Notes: generated by a model from the letters alone, not told the origin. Positions 1-10,124 are shown, numbered from the stretch's first letter. The stretch is 22,500 nucleotides of DNA from Halocaridina rubra (GCA_037179515.1 JAXCGZ010004181.1:1-22500); one strand, 5' to 3'. Made by a program: numbers and translations.

Positions 1-134
1 AAATATTAGTTTTTGTACTCACAATACTCTGCAGGATTTCAGATTTATGGAAATTATGGTAAAGTTTTCCACTAAGCACTTAGTCACTCGAAACAGTTAA
101 AAATTTAAGAGGAGCAATTCCGTGTGTCACTGAA

Positions 135-881
135 CGCACGGTGTGTGTGGGAGATATACTATGTCGCCTCGTGGCCGCTCAGGATGCTTCTCTTGTTGTG
201 TCGTTTGTATGGACGCCCTCTCACATTGGGCTGACTGGCAACGACACAGCGGATCGTCTTGCCAAGGCGGCCTGTATGCTGGATGGGCATGTTGTGGACG
301 CTGAGCCCTCCCTCCGATGCTTACGTAACATCATCTACTCAGCTGGGTTTGCCATGACGGTCCGGCGCAGGGACACGGAGAGGGCCAACAGTGTGTCCAT
401 ACAGCACCATGATCACTTTCTTCACAGTCGCTACAAGTATCGCAGACGCCGCTTAATGGTGCGGAAAAACGATGTTGTTAGTGCTCGACTCAGAATGGGG
501 TATCGGCCTTTATGGCAGGTCTCCCAGACTCTAGATATGCCACAGTACACCTCCTGTAAATTATGCGACCGTCCTAATGCTAACACTCTTGACCACTATT
601 GTCTTCAGTGCCCCACAGTGAGAGATGTTTTACCACGAGGTCAGAACTTAATACAGATCTGCTCATTTTTACTTAATGATGACAACCTTGATGTTATTCT
701 TGCTCGTTATCCTCACTTTGGTGGCCATTAATTATATTGAATTATACATATATTTTCTGTATGTTGCTGTATAATTCTGTTTGTGTATTCTGTGTTTCTC
801 TGAGCTTTACTTTTGTATATAATGTACTCTGTGCTGCCATACTGTGAGTTATGTGTTAGTATGCAGCAATGTTTTATGAAT
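135..881 (+). mobile_element. 5'-truncated I-like LINE, first segment
   Basis: This segment contains the ORF2 end (141-731) and about 150 bp of AT-rich 3' UTR. The UTR stops abruptly at the 3' repeat tail of a minus-strand CR1-like element near 882. The sequence after that element (1732-1832) looks like the missing end of this one. The left boundary is approximate, because bases 1-134 show no coding similarity. Confidence 0.65.
141..731 (+). pseudogene. LINE (I-like) ORF2 C-terminus: RNase H end plus zinc knuckle, 5'-truncated
   Basis: This 196-residue frame is the C-terminal end of a non-LTR retrotransposon polyprotein with an RNase HI domain, which in such elements degrades the RNA strand of the RNA-DNA hybrid. 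Residues 21-45 hold the typical end of RNase H: the WTPSHIG block with the conserved His (H28) and GNDTADRLAK with the last acidic residue (D38). Residues 139-157 form a C-x2-C-x9-H-x4-C knuckle (C139, C142, H152, C157), as found at the C-terminus of I-clade and related LINEs. The reverse transcriptase and most of RNase H are missing upstream, as expected of a 5'-truncated insertion beginning near base 135. The frame entry at 141 is not a natural start. It ends in TAA and is followed by an AT-rich 3' UTR. RNase H plus knuckle is clear; the I-clade assignment is less certain (Loa or R1-like possible). Confidence 0.85.
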
Positions 882-1731
882 GTGATTACCTAATTGATTA
901 CCTAATTGTGTTTACGGGAAAGAGCCCAAAGCTCGTATCTTCCCGTCTCCTGATCGGTTCCATTTTATACTTAGTCATACTTATCATACCTGTCCTTAAA
1001 ACTATGGATTGAGATAGCATTAACTACCTCCTCGCTTAGCCAATTCCAATTATCAACTACTCTTACACTGAAAAAGTATTTCCTTACATCCTGCAAAGAA
1101 GTTTTCTTACGAAGCTTCAAACTATGACCTCTAGTTCTAGAGCCAGCCATATCAAAATATCGATCCCTATCCACTCTATCATAACCATGAAGGAATTTAA
1201 AGACTGTCACCATATCCCCCCTCACTCTTCTAGCTTCGAGTGATGGTAAGTCTAATTCCCTCAGCCTCTCATCATAACTGAGATTGCGTATTTCTGGCAC
1301 CAGTTTCGTGGCATGTCTTTGAACTTTTTCAAGCTTAGCTATGTGCTTTTTCAAGTGCGGATTCCAAAAGGGGGCTGCATATTCGAGTTTTGGCCTCACA
1401 TAGGTTACATAAATATTTCTGAACATTTCCTTGTCCATGTGCCTGAAGGCTACCCTTACATTTGATAAGAATGCATATGCTGCCCTTACTATGCCATTTA
1501 TATGTATTTCTGGAGACAAATCTGCCAGTATGTTTACTCCTAGATCTCTCTCATTTTCTGTCTCTTGAAGTTGTACTCCAGCCACCGAGTAGTCAAGCTT
1601 GGGCCTTCTTGCACTTGTACCCATTCTCATTACCTTACATTTTGAAGTATTGAATTTCATTAGCCACTTTTCTGACCACTCATGCAGATTATTTAGATCC
1701 TCCTGAAGTTCTCTACCATTCCTCCCTGTAA
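882..1731 (-). mobile_element. CR1/L2-like LINE copy 1, 5'-truncated
   Basis: About 850 bp of a CR1/L2-like LINE. Its 3' end on the minus strand lies at the left and carries two copies of a 12-bp tail repeat (ATTACCTAATTG as read on the plus strand), typical of the short tandem 3' tails of CR1/L2 elements. The same 3' end recurs at 12685 and 17295. In-frame coding extends upstream of the listed frame to about 1731 (LQEDLNNLHEWSEKWL), placing the break just after the region that follows the catalytic FADD motif. No clear target duplication is seen; TATG occurs at both flanks but is too short to rely on. Confidence 0.8.
971..1660 (-). pseudogene. CR1/L2-like reverse transcriptase C-terminal (thumb) fragment, copy 1
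   Basis: This 229-residue fragment lies downstream of the catalytic motifs of a non-LTR reverse transcriptase. The SKCKVMRMG block (residues 6-14) normally sits shortly after the YADD/FADD motif. The middle [20 protein letters not shown] and [20 protein letters not shown] blocks, and the late VVDNW...[15 protein letters not shown] block, are hallmarks of the CR1/L2/Jockey-type thumb and C-terminus. The catalytic palm and the endonuclease are absent, so it cannot act alone. The frame is otherwise open, and it differs from copy 2 at only a handful of residues (for example A/T, R/I, V/M, W/S), which suggests a young family. The natural frame continues upstream to about 1731, so the start methionine here is internal. 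Confidence 0.85.
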
Positions 1732-1832
1732 ACTATGTTCTATTCTTGGTTTTGTATCTATTTGAAGCATTATTTGTATGAATTCATGTAATGTCTGACG
1801 CCTTGGCGCAATAAATTAATAAAATAAAATAA
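1732..1832 (+). mobile_element. Probable 3' UTR end of the I-like LINE (second segment)
   Basis: This stretch has a small hairpin (CGCC-TT-GGCG, near 1800) followed by AATAAA at 1810-1815 and a TAA/TAAAA-rich tail. I-type elements end in TAA-like repeats, so this looks like the 3' terminus of the plus-strand LINE that stops at 881, displaced by the CR1 insertion. The link is an inference; no intact copy is present here for comparison. Confidence 0.45.

Positions 1833-1868
<36 letters not shown>
1833..1868. repeat. (TC)10(AC)8 compound microsatellite
   Basis: Uninterrupted TC dinucleotides (1833-1852) pass directly into AC dinucleotides (1853-1868). It sits between the end of the I-like LINE and the 3' break of the minus-strand RTE copy. 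Confidence 0.95.
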
Positions 1869-2275
1869 CTCTATTTCATCCTTTCACCCTCTCCTACCTA
1901 CCACCTTTACCTTTCCTCACTCTTTTCACTTTCTTCCAAATCATCTTTTTATTTCTTATCAAAATGCCTCCCTCACCACGTGTTTCGCTAACCTCTTCTT
2001 TGAACAATTGCTTTCATACGTCTTTACATTACCTACCTGCAATAATACCTAATAAGCCCGCTTCTTTTCAGCCACTACTGCACTCACCTGTTCATTCCAT
2101 CATTCACTACCTCTCCTTTTACTTCCACTAGTTAGTCTCCTTCCCCACACTGCCTCATCACACTTCATAACTTCCTCCTTGAAATAACCCCATACTTCTT
2201 CCACTTCCTCCTCCACTTTATCACTACCTTCCTAACGCTATCCTTATACTCACAGTCTTTCTCTTTCTTATAAAA

Positions 2276-2701
2276 TTAATTCACTTTTAGCACCTCTCTT
2301 CCTCTCTCGATTCTTCTCTTTCTCCACTTTTCTCCCACTATCACTCTACTTTCTACTAAATAATGATCAGGTATTACACCACTAGCTCCTCTCAGTACAT
2401 TCACATCCAATACACTTCCAATCACCCTACTGTTCACCACAACATAATCCATTAATGTTGTGTCAACTACTCTTCCATTATCCACTATGACCCATATATA
2501 CTTGTGCACATCCTTCTTTTTAAATACAGTATTAGCAATCAACATTTCTCTTTTAATACACATTTCTATCATTTTTTCTCCACTCTCATTCCTACCAGGT
2601 CCTCCATACTTACTACTTACACCATCCACTGGCTCATTCCCTACTCTAGCATTCAAATCTTTCATCAACACCACATTCACATTCATTCCTAAGTCTTCCA
2701 C
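2276..2701 (-). pseudogene. RTE-like LINE endonuclease, C-terminal half
   Basis: This 141-residue frame is the second half of an endonuclease/exonuclease/phosphatase domain that nicks target DNA for target-primed reverse transcription. Recognisable blocks are VLMKDLNARVG (residues 11-21, normally GDLNARVG), the NESGEKMIEMC block (38-48), KKKDVHKYIWV (61-71), the MDYVVV block (83-88), and PDHYLV (110-115), where the catalytic His of the usual SDH motif is kept but Ser is replaced by Pro. Reading across 2702-2807 in the same frame gives AFVSTIDPGSEKSEEEREEF and then a stop near residue 1 of this frame, so the domain was once continuous with the upstream part. Stops and substitutions make it a dead copy. 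Confidence 0.85.
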
Positions 2702-2807
2702 TCACTCGTTCAGCTTTATCCAGAATTCTTCTCTTTCTTCCTCACTTTTTTCACTGCCAGGGTCAATTGTACTCACAAACGCCCAAGCATCGCATCCCAG
2801 CCTTATT

Positions 2808-3188
2808 TTAGCCACTATTATTCGAGAAGATACTTTCTCCCATTCTACCACACACATTCATCTCTTCACTTACTAACAGTTCCATTCCCTCTCTTCTTCT
2901 CCACCTCTCAACTCCAGATGCCTTACCTACCACACTCCCATATGTCACCTTACCATTTCCATTTACCTTAGTTTTGCTCAGTGCAAGTACATCTGTCTTT
3001 CTCTCCACAAACATATCCCCTATCACCTCCCTCTTACTTTCATTTACAGCACAACCACGCACATTCAGAGACCCAATTACTAGGGTTCTGGCTGGATCTC
3101 TTCTACCAGAATACCCCCACATCTCTTGGCTGTTCTCATGAAGTAAGATACAGAGGAGGAGATTCCCATTCCCCCAGCTCCGCCCCAT
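2808..3188 (-). pseudogene. RTE-like LINE endonuclease, N-terminal half
   Basis: This 126-residue frame contains the start of the same endonuclease. IGSLNVRG (residues 38-45) is the first strand with the conserved Asn. The KREVIGDMFVERKTDVLALS block follows. ALSKTKVNG (69-77) stands where ALSETK is expected, so the metal-binding Glu is a Lys. The N-terminal 35 residues come from the 5' UTR-like module and are probably not natural protein. The frame breaks at 2808; the domain resumes within the next 100 bases and then at 2701. The loss of the catalytic Glu together with the frame breaks indicates an inactive copy. Confidence 0.82.
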
Positions 3189-3261
3189 TTAGTCGACTTT
3201 TACGACACGCAGGAGAACACGGAGGAAGTATTGTTAACCCCCTCCCTTGTTCAGGGAAACT

Positions 3262-3265
<4 letters not shown>

Positions 3266-3330
<65 letters not shown>
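3266..3330. repeat. (AG)n microsatellite, 65 bp
   Basis: Uninterrupted AG/GA dinucleotide run directly beside the 5' end of the minus-strand RTE copy. Confidence 0.97.
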
Positions 3331-3334
<4 letters not shown>

Positions 3335-3699
3335 ATTAGAACCCATAAAAGTAGATTTTCAAATTTATATAATACCGTAAATACAGTTCCATAATAAAGA
3401 GAAATGCGATTATATCACATCTAGAAAATAAACACAATTTTATGACAAAAAAAAAAAAAAGAGAAGAAAGATATGAAATAGCTATGACGAGAATAGCTGA
3501 ACAGATGAGCTATTTAAGTAAGGTAAGACTTGAAAGCTGACAGCCTAAAAATAACCTGAAGCTTAACGTGATCATATGTTAATTAGGTCTTCTTGACGTA
3601 AATGTATCGCCACCCTATCTGTCTAGCTAGTTGTCTGTCAATTTATTTATTTATTAGTCTGTCTGTGTATGCTCACATTTCTGCCTTGACCTTATACTG
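3331..3699. other. Unassigned AT-rich sequence
   Basis: No coding similarity, tRNA or inverted-repeat element was recognised. It contains an A-run at 3448-3461 and tetranucleotide TTTA/GTCT-like stretches near 3630-3665. Confidence 0.5.
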
Positions 3700-3760
3700 C
3701 TCCTTTTCTCGAATGTTTTATTTGCCTATCCCGGTGTCACACACAAAAGAAAAAAACAGA
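3700..3760 (+). mobile_element. 3' terminus of a LINE family (GCCTRTCCYGG end)
   Basis: The sequence GCCTATCCCGGTGTCACAC at 3724-3742 followed by an A-rich tail matches the ends at 19994 (plus) and 20503 (minus). At the latter it lies downstream of a recognisable reverse-transcriptase C-terminus, so this is read as a short, strongly 5'-truncated copy of that LINE. The left limit is a guess. Confidence 0.45.
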
Positions 3761-3780
3761 AATTCGCGTTTCCTTTTGAT

Positions 3781-3784
<4 letters not shown>

Positions 3785-3822
<38 letters not shown>
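3785..3822. repeat. (TC)19 microsatellite
   Basis: Uninterrupted dinucleotide run, 38 bp. Confidence 0.97.
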
Positions 3823-3825
<3 letters not shown>

Positions 3826-3847
3826 GTCCAAATTCGAGTAAAATATG

Positions 3848-5057
<1,210 letters not shown>

Positions 5058-5090
5058 GAACGTTCAGAGAATCACAACTAAGCATGGTTT

Positions 5091-5092
5091 TC

Positions 5093-5163
<71 letters not shown>
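5091..5163. repeat. (TC)n microsatellite with one interruption
   Basis: About 72 bp of TC dinucleotides with a single G at 5105. Confidence 0.97.
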
Positions 5164-5167
<4 letters not shown>

Positions 5168-5272
5168 GGTTAATATTGCGCGTGTCTTCGAATTAATTTG
5201 GTTGAGCCAATCACGATTGGTTATAGTGGGGAGTGTAGAGCGCGTGCGTTGGAGAGTTTCTAATTGGTATGT
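5164..5272. promoter_or_regulatory. Cluster of CCAAT/ATTGG boxes beside a GAGA-type array
   Basis: ATTGGTTA (5165), GCCAATCAC (5206), GATTGGTTAT (5215) and AATTGGTA (5263) give four CCAAT-box cores within about 100 bp, two of them forming the inverted pair CCAATCACGATTGG. CpG-containing blocks (TTGCGCGTG, GAGCGCGTGCG) lie between them. NF-Y binds CCAAT boxes and GAGA factors bind (GA/TC)n, so this could be a promoter. No clear gene follows: the frame at 5389-5598 is short and unremarkable. Low confidence. Confidence 0.25.
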
Positions 5273-5650
5273 TTTGTTTATTTTTGGGTGAATTTCCCAT
5301 TACCGTTGACAGTTTAACGTTGGTTTATATTTATATGAGGTAAACAGTTTTAAGCAGTTGTTTCCAGATTAAAACCATTTGCTTCTACATGTTTTTCTTT
5401 CATAACAAGCTATATAAAATTATTTTCGTACTCGTATGCCATAGCTTTATGATTGTCTTTTTTTTTTTCAAACAATTTCAAAGCAGTTCTCTTGTCTGTA
5501 TTTATGTTTATGTGAGGATTGCCATGTCTTCATTAATAAACTATAAAAACGAAACTTGCTATTTGAGGATACGGTACAGGACAATGAAGGGTTCATAATT
5601 GCACTGTTTACCGAGCCTTGCTTGTTGCAAGATATGGAAGCGTTCGAGGC
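5273..5650. other. Unassigned AT-rich sequence
   Basis: No recognisable feature. Short frames here (up to 69 codons) show no domain signature and no flanking splice or start context worth proposing. Confidence 0.4.
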
Positions 5651-5891
5651 TAGTGGTTCCCAACCTGTCGCGTCCACACCCTTGGATTATGCAAGACGGA
5701 ATTTTCAGGAATGCGACGCAGGACCGCTTGTCTTTCCTTGAGTGATAATTTCCGAGTCATCGTTTAGCCAGCTGTCAGAAATAAGAGCAATTCATATCCA
5801 ACTGTAATATTGCTTTTGTAAGGGGGATGTGAACATTAATTTAGAATAAGGGGCGAAGGATTTGGGGTAGAGAAAAGTTTATGAATCACTG
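5651..5891. mobile_element. Decayed hAT-like MITE (Charlie-type ends)
   Basis: The left end reads TAGTGGTTCCCAACCT and the reverse complement of the right end reads CAGTGATTCATAAACT, an imperfect inverted repeat close to the CAGTGGTTCYCAACC terminus typical of Charlie-like hAT elements. At 241 bp with no coding capacity it would be a non-autonomous copy. The flanks do not give a clean 8-bp duplication (about 5 of 8 match), consistent with age. Confidence 0.4.
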
Positions 5892-6092
5892 GTTTAAGAC
5901 TGGGGTGATCAGATTGTGCTAGTAGTATCCAAGTTAAATGTCTAAACATTTGTATTTAGAAGGTTTCGAAAAAATCTGAACTCTATAAATAGATTGGATG
6001 ACAATATGTACCGTATTAAAAGTAACGAACAGAATGGAAGATATCCAAATATGAATGAAAGATTATAAGAATATTAGCAGGAGCATCCACTT

Positions 6093-6248
<156 letters not shown>

Positions 6249-6250
6249 TC

Positions 6251-6600
6251 GGTATTATTGCATTATAGGACCACCTCTGTTTTCCAGTTGAAATAAAGGT
6301 TTTCTGCTAGTTTTTTATGTGTTTTAAGCGAATCTGACCTTCATTTGCTCCGGAAATTAGTCCTTCACTCTGAAAAAATTAACCGTTAGTTAAAAATCAC
6401 TGGGAAAAATTAACCGTTAGTTAAAAATCACTGGCTTTCTGTTAAGTGAAGAGTTGCTGTAGCCGCCCGTTACTCAGTTTCAAATCGCTCACTGAGTTAA
6501 TGAAATAATGGGGTTAGGTTAGTTCAAAAAATAAAAAACTACCAAAAAATTTTTTTATTTCAAATGTAAAATAGAGGTGGTCCTATAATGCAATTTTACC
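6251..6600. mobile_element. 350-bp MITE with about 69-bp terminal inverted repeats and 8-bp target duplications
   Basis: The two ends are inverted copies over about 69 bp: 6251-6319 and 6532-6600 share ATTGCATTATAGGACCACC and, further in, TTGAAATAAA and TAGTTTTTTAT. The outermost bases are GGTA at both ends. The 8 bases ATATCTTC occur immediately outside both ends (6243-6250 and 6601-6608), a target-site duplication of the length made by hAT-type and some other DNA transposases. There is no coding capacity. Internally a 31-bp unit containing TTAACCGTTAGTTAA is tandemly doubled (6373-6403 and 6404-6434). The superfamily is not assigned, because the ends do not match the usual hAT consensus. 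Confidence 0.85.
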
Positions 6601-6608
6601 ATATCTTC

Positions 6609-6740
6609 TTTGACGTCTCGCAGGAGGTTAATACAAGGGGAGGATTCCTAGTCCCCCCGCCCCGTCCACTTTTAGTCGCCTCTTACCACACGCAGGGAAT
6701 ACGTTGGGGCTATTCTTTGATGCTGTGCCCTCCACCACAG
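6609..6740 (-). mobile_element. RTE 5' module, inverted relative to the adjacent RTE reverse transcriptase
   Basis: On the plus strand this aligns with 3121-3250 (shared blocks such as TTTTAGTCG and ACACGCAGG), the 5' module of RTE copy A, in the same orientation, while the RT sequence from 6741 onward runs the opposite way. Its minus-strand 3' end (TCAAAGAAG) originally abutted a TA array before the MITE inserted, so it may be a stand-alone SINE-like element with a TA tail. A 5' inversion of the RTE copy next door is the alternative. Confidence 0.6.
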
Positions 6741-6753
6741 GGGTAAGGGAGAT

Positions 6754-7173
6754 ATGTATGAATGCAGTAATTTTAGGGGTATAAGTTTGTTGAGTGTGGT
6801 AGGAAAAGTGTATGGTAGGATACTGGTTAATAGGATTAGGGATAAGACAGAAAATGCGATCGCGGAAGTACAGAGTGGTTTTAGGAGAGGTAGAGGTTGT
6901 ATAGATCAGATTTTTATAGTTAGGCAGTTATGTGAGAAATATTTAGCAAAGGGTAAGGATGTGTATTTTGCATCTTTGGATCTGGAGAAAGCGTATGATA
7001 GAGTTGATAGAGAGGCAATGTGGAATGTTTTGATATTATATGGAATTAATGGTAAATTGTTGCATGCAGTGAAGAGTTTGTATGAAGGGAGTAGAGCTTG
7101 TGTTAGGGTAGGGAATGAAGTGTCACCATGGCTGTTCAATTTGTATATTGATGGAGTTAAGAGAGGTGAATGA
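6754..7173 (+). pseudogene. RTE-like reverse transcriptase, fingers and palm (copy B1)
   Basis: This 139-residue frame covers SNFRGISLLSVVGKVYGRIL (residues 5-24), VQSGFRRGRGCIDQIF (39-54) and motif A, ASLDLEKAYDRVDREAMW (73-90), with the catalytic Asp of LDLEKAYD present. SPWLFNLYIDG at the C-end is motif B territory, but the preceding WFPVSVGLRQG-type block seen (mutated) in copy C is deleted. The frame is lost at 7173 and the sequence continues in another frame from 7193. These motifs, with the RTE-type C-terminus found elsewhere in the window, support an RTE/BovB-like clade. It is a fragment, not a working enzyme. Confidence 0.88.
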
Positions 7174-7192
7174 GCGAGTGCGAGGTTGAGGT

Positions 7193-7381
7193 TTGAGAAT
7201 GGTAGATGGGGATGATAACGAGTGGGAGCTGAATCAGTTGCTGTTTGCAGATGATACTTTGGTGGTGGCAGATTCAGAGGAAAAGCTGTGTCAGTTAGTG
7301 TCAGAATTTGGAATGGTGTGCGAGAGAAGGAAGTTGCGAGTGAATGTGGGAAAGAGTAAGGTTATGAGTGTTGGGGGTTGA
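7193..7381 (+). pseudogene. RTE-like reverse transcriptase, catalytic FADD segment (copy B1)
   Basis: This 62-residue continuation of the RT lies in a shifted frame. NQLLFADDTLVVADSEEKL carries the catalytic FADD (7244-7255), followed by SEFGMVCERRKLRVNVGKSK, the usual post-catalytic block. It ends at a stop just after KVMSVGG, where similarity to the other copies fades. Confidence 0.88.
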
Positions 7382-7402
7382 GGATGGTAGTGTTGTTAAG
7401 AT

Positions 7403-9472
7403 TCTGTTTTACTAAGGGGACTCAAAGTACTGAGCTCGGTTAAGAGCTCACAAACAGACAGGACAGATATTTGTACTTAACACCCCATTCATTTTGCCAT
7501 GGCTCGGTAAAATGAAACTCAGAATTCAACTTTCTTTTAATTTTGGAAATGCAATGACATTAAAAGAATTGAATTAAATTTCTCAAATTAAATTTTATGA
7601 AATGCTGCCTCGAATCCCAGAGGTGGTGAGCACGATTTCGTTTCCCGGCACCGCGGACGTATGCCAAGACTTTGGCCTCAACTCGACGATTACCTCTGTC
7701 ACACAGGCAGAGTAGAATAGAGGACACTGCAATTTCAGAAACAGAAATGACACACTGTTAATAATTGGAAACTGAAAGCATGAGCACACATATAATGAGT
7801 TTCCAATGTCATTCTACTGGATGAAAATATACTGGTTATTCACAGCTAACGAGAAATATTTATGCTACCATAATAGCATACAAAACCATTAATTCTTTAC
7901 TGGTTTTAAAGGAAAACAATTTATTCACAATAAATGAAGAATAAGCAAGACAAATACAGTACTGTATGTATTCCTTATATTGTGGGCAACTGCAAAAGTT
8001 CCAATGCTTATTACTGATTTGCAATTAATATGGTAAAACACTCCAATTAGGATAAAGGAACAATCTACGAGATAAATACAGTATTCATTCACTTTTGGTT
8101 ATCAAGAACTGTTTGCAATGAAAAAGAGGGTGCAAAACCACCTTTTGAAGTATTTGCAACTTCTAACTCAAAACAGTTTATCCCCAACATATGAAGAATT
8201 AGCATGATAAATACAGTATGCATTCATTAAATTGTGGTTAACAAGAAATATTTGCAAAGCCAACAGGGTAAAATCACCTTTTATTTATTTGCAGTTTATA
8301 GCATAAAACACTTTAGGTAAGTGATTAATTATTTGCAATTTATATAGCAAATAGCTTTATTCACGAGTTTTTGACATAAAACACTTTATTTATGATGACA
8401 GAAAGAGGTGAAATGAAATTAGAATTTGTTAGGAAAAGGGATAGATTTTTACGGGCTCATAACCAGTCTTCAGAGGATGAGATTTTCGTTTATCACATTC
8501 AATGAAAAGAAACTTCTTAGCAATGTATATCAGCTGTAATTTCCAGGTTAAGGAATTAACTTTGGCAAGTGAGATTCCAGTTAGGTAATCTGCAAAATTT
8601 CTTTTGTATGGGAATGGAATCTGAGAATAAGATTCGTAAGATTTAGCCAGTAACGAATGTAACTAATTCTCGAAAAACCAATTTGCTTGACCCACGAGCT
8701 TTACCATACACTATCCCTCACCTTGTTGTGCCAGATGAATTCCTGTGAAGATGCCACGTAAATAAGGTTTGAAATAAACTTAGACTGCTCAGGAGAGATG
8801 TTGCCTCTGGGCAGTCTCGGAGCCAAAAGAGGAGGCTTCATTGTCCCTCCTGGTGACGTCATCTGCAGGATATATTTCTAGAGCAGTAACTGGATTTGAT
8901 ATCATTTAAGGACTATTTTAGTGGTGGTTCCTGGCAGGCAATTATAGCAGAGATGCAAGGGAGAGACAGTATTTTAGATGCAACAAGTGGAAGCAAATAA
9001 AATAAAACGAGAATAAAAATGAAAAGTTAGGTTACTGGTAAACAATCTCTAGAACGTTCTTTGCTCGTAGGAGACGGAGTTTAAGTACTCAAATAATAAA
9101 GAAGCTACTAATATATCTAGACAGGCTAATGACAAAACAGCAAGATCAAATTTATAACAAAATTATCAGCAAGAGCAATTTTTATAATAAGAAAATTGTA
9201 AACTAAACGTATCTGGTGAGTTCAGTGAAGAGGTAAAAAGAAAGTAGGAGCAGCCTTTATATCGGGACTATACTTCTACACGTACAAGAAGAGTAAATAA
9301 GATATATTTAAAATTAGCTGTAAGCTAAAATATAAATTGCAAATAGTCATAATCTGCAAAAGTCAAGAAGTGGGAATTATTTTTTTAGTTAGAAAAATAA
9401 CAGTTAAGCTACTATATTAATTAATAAGGTATCTAACAGCCTCTGGTGACTTTGAGCGAAACACTCTGTCAC
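7403..9472. other. 2.07-kb non-coding stretch between two RTE segments
   Basis: No coding frame with recognisable content. The left edge begins TGTTGTTAAG and the right edge ends CTCTGTCACA, so the stretch is bounded by TG...CA, but no matching long terminal inverted repeat or clean target duplication was found. A CRE-type octamer TGACGTCA lies at 8854-8861 and degenerate tandem repeats at about 7846-8400. It is either an insertion into one RTE copy or the gap between two separately truncated RTE copies; the two RTE ends overlap by about 35 bp of diverged sequence, which favours the second. Confidence 0.5.
7846..8400. repeat. Degenerate tandem repeats, period about 120-135 bp
   Basis: The block AAATACAGTA recurs at 7952, 8074 and 8209, each time followed by a CATTCA/GTATTC-like stretch and TTGTGG or TTTTGG. 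Each is then followed by AACAAGAAATATTTGC-like sequence and GTAAAATCACCTTTT or a variant. About four units can be traced by eye, with substantial divergence and indels. Confidence 0.6.
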
Positions 9473-9473
9473 A

Positions 9474-10124
9474 ATGAAGTGTACAAGAAATGAGGATGGT
9501 GCTGGATTGAATGTTATGTTGAATGGAGAGACACTTGAGAAAGTTGATCAGTTTAAGTATTTAGGCTCGGTTATAGCTGCAAATGGTGGAGTGGAAGCAG
9601 ATGTGTGTCACAGAGTGAATGAAGGATGTAAAGTGTTGGGTGCATTGAAAGGAGTGATGAAGAATAGAGGGTTGGAAATAACTGTTGATAAAGTTTTGTA
9701 TAAGAAAATGGTTGTGCCAACTGTGATGTATGGATCAGAGTTATGGGGTATGAAAGTAAGTGAGTGACGGAAACTAAATGTGTTTGAGATGATATGCCTG
9801 AGGAGTATGATTGGTGTATCTCGGTTGGACAAGGTTAGGAATGAAATGGTGAGAGCAAGAACGGGTGTGAGGAGAGAAATTGCAGGCAGAGTAGATATGA
9901 ATGTTCTGAGACGGTTTGGCCATGTGGAAAGGATGGATGATGAAAGACTGCTGAAAAAGGTGATGAATGCGAGAGTTGATGGGAGAAATGCTAGAGGGAG
10001 GCCTAGGTTTGGGTGGATGGATGGAGTAAGGAGAGCCCTGAATGATAGGAGGATGGATGTGAGGGAAGCAAGCAGGCGTGCTAGGAATAGGAATGAGTGG
10101 CGAGCGATTGTGACGCAGTTCTAA
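9474..10124 (+). pseudogene. RTE-like ORF2 C-terminal domain (copy B2), one internal stop
   Basis: A single reading frame of about 216 codons is interrupted by one TGA at 9765-9767, where copy E has an Arg codon. Blocks in order are LNGETLEKVDQFKYLGSVI (residues 17-35), [19 protein letters not shown] (75-93), then after the stop [55 protein letters not shown] and [12 protein letters not shown]. This order (YLGS, VMYGSE.W, FGHV.RMDD, RGRPR..W, WR.IV) is the standard C-terminus of RTE-clade reverse transcriptases. The upstream palm is not in frame here; it lies 2 kb away at 6754-7381. Confidence 0.9.

Larger units (their letters stand above)
1869..3260 (-). mobile_element. RTE-like LINE copy A: 5' module, endonuclease and linker (degenerate)
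   Basis: Read on the minus strand, it starts with a GC-rich 5' module (about 3260-3140) that also occurs at 6609-6740, then encodes an apurinic-like endonuclease in several frames (3188-2276). It then continues through a lysine-rich linker toward the reverse transcriptase, readable across stops to about 1870. The RT itself is missing, so this copy is truncated at the 3' side, against the usual 5' truncation; a (GT/GA)n tract lies exactly there. On its 5' side it abuts a (TC)n tract (minus strand). Confidence 0.75.
6741..7402 (+). mobile_element. RTE-like LINE copy B1: reverse transcriptase core
   Basis: The fragment starts inside the RT at the block equivalent to KGKGDIYEFSNFRGIS of copy C (16660-16700) and runs through the palm domain to just after the FADD motif. 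It then loses similarity near 7373-7402. Relative to copy C it has a deletion of roughly 50 bp around 7119 that removes the block between VGNE and SPWLFN. Confidence 0.8.

Noticed and set aside
2460..2876. Plus-strand frame of 138 codons
   Set aside because: It lies antisense to the RTE endonuclease, whose conserved motifs are on the minus strand.
5556..5741. 61-codon plus frame
   Set aside because: It overlaps the terminal repeat of the decayed hAT-like MITE and has no protein signature.
9050..9061. Heat-shock-element-like AGAACGTTCT
   Set aside because: It is a single inverted pair; at least three units are usual, and no gene is nearby.
7403..9472. Solo LTR bounded by TG...CA
   Set aside because: No matching target duplication at the edges and no second copy in the window; kept only as an open possibility.
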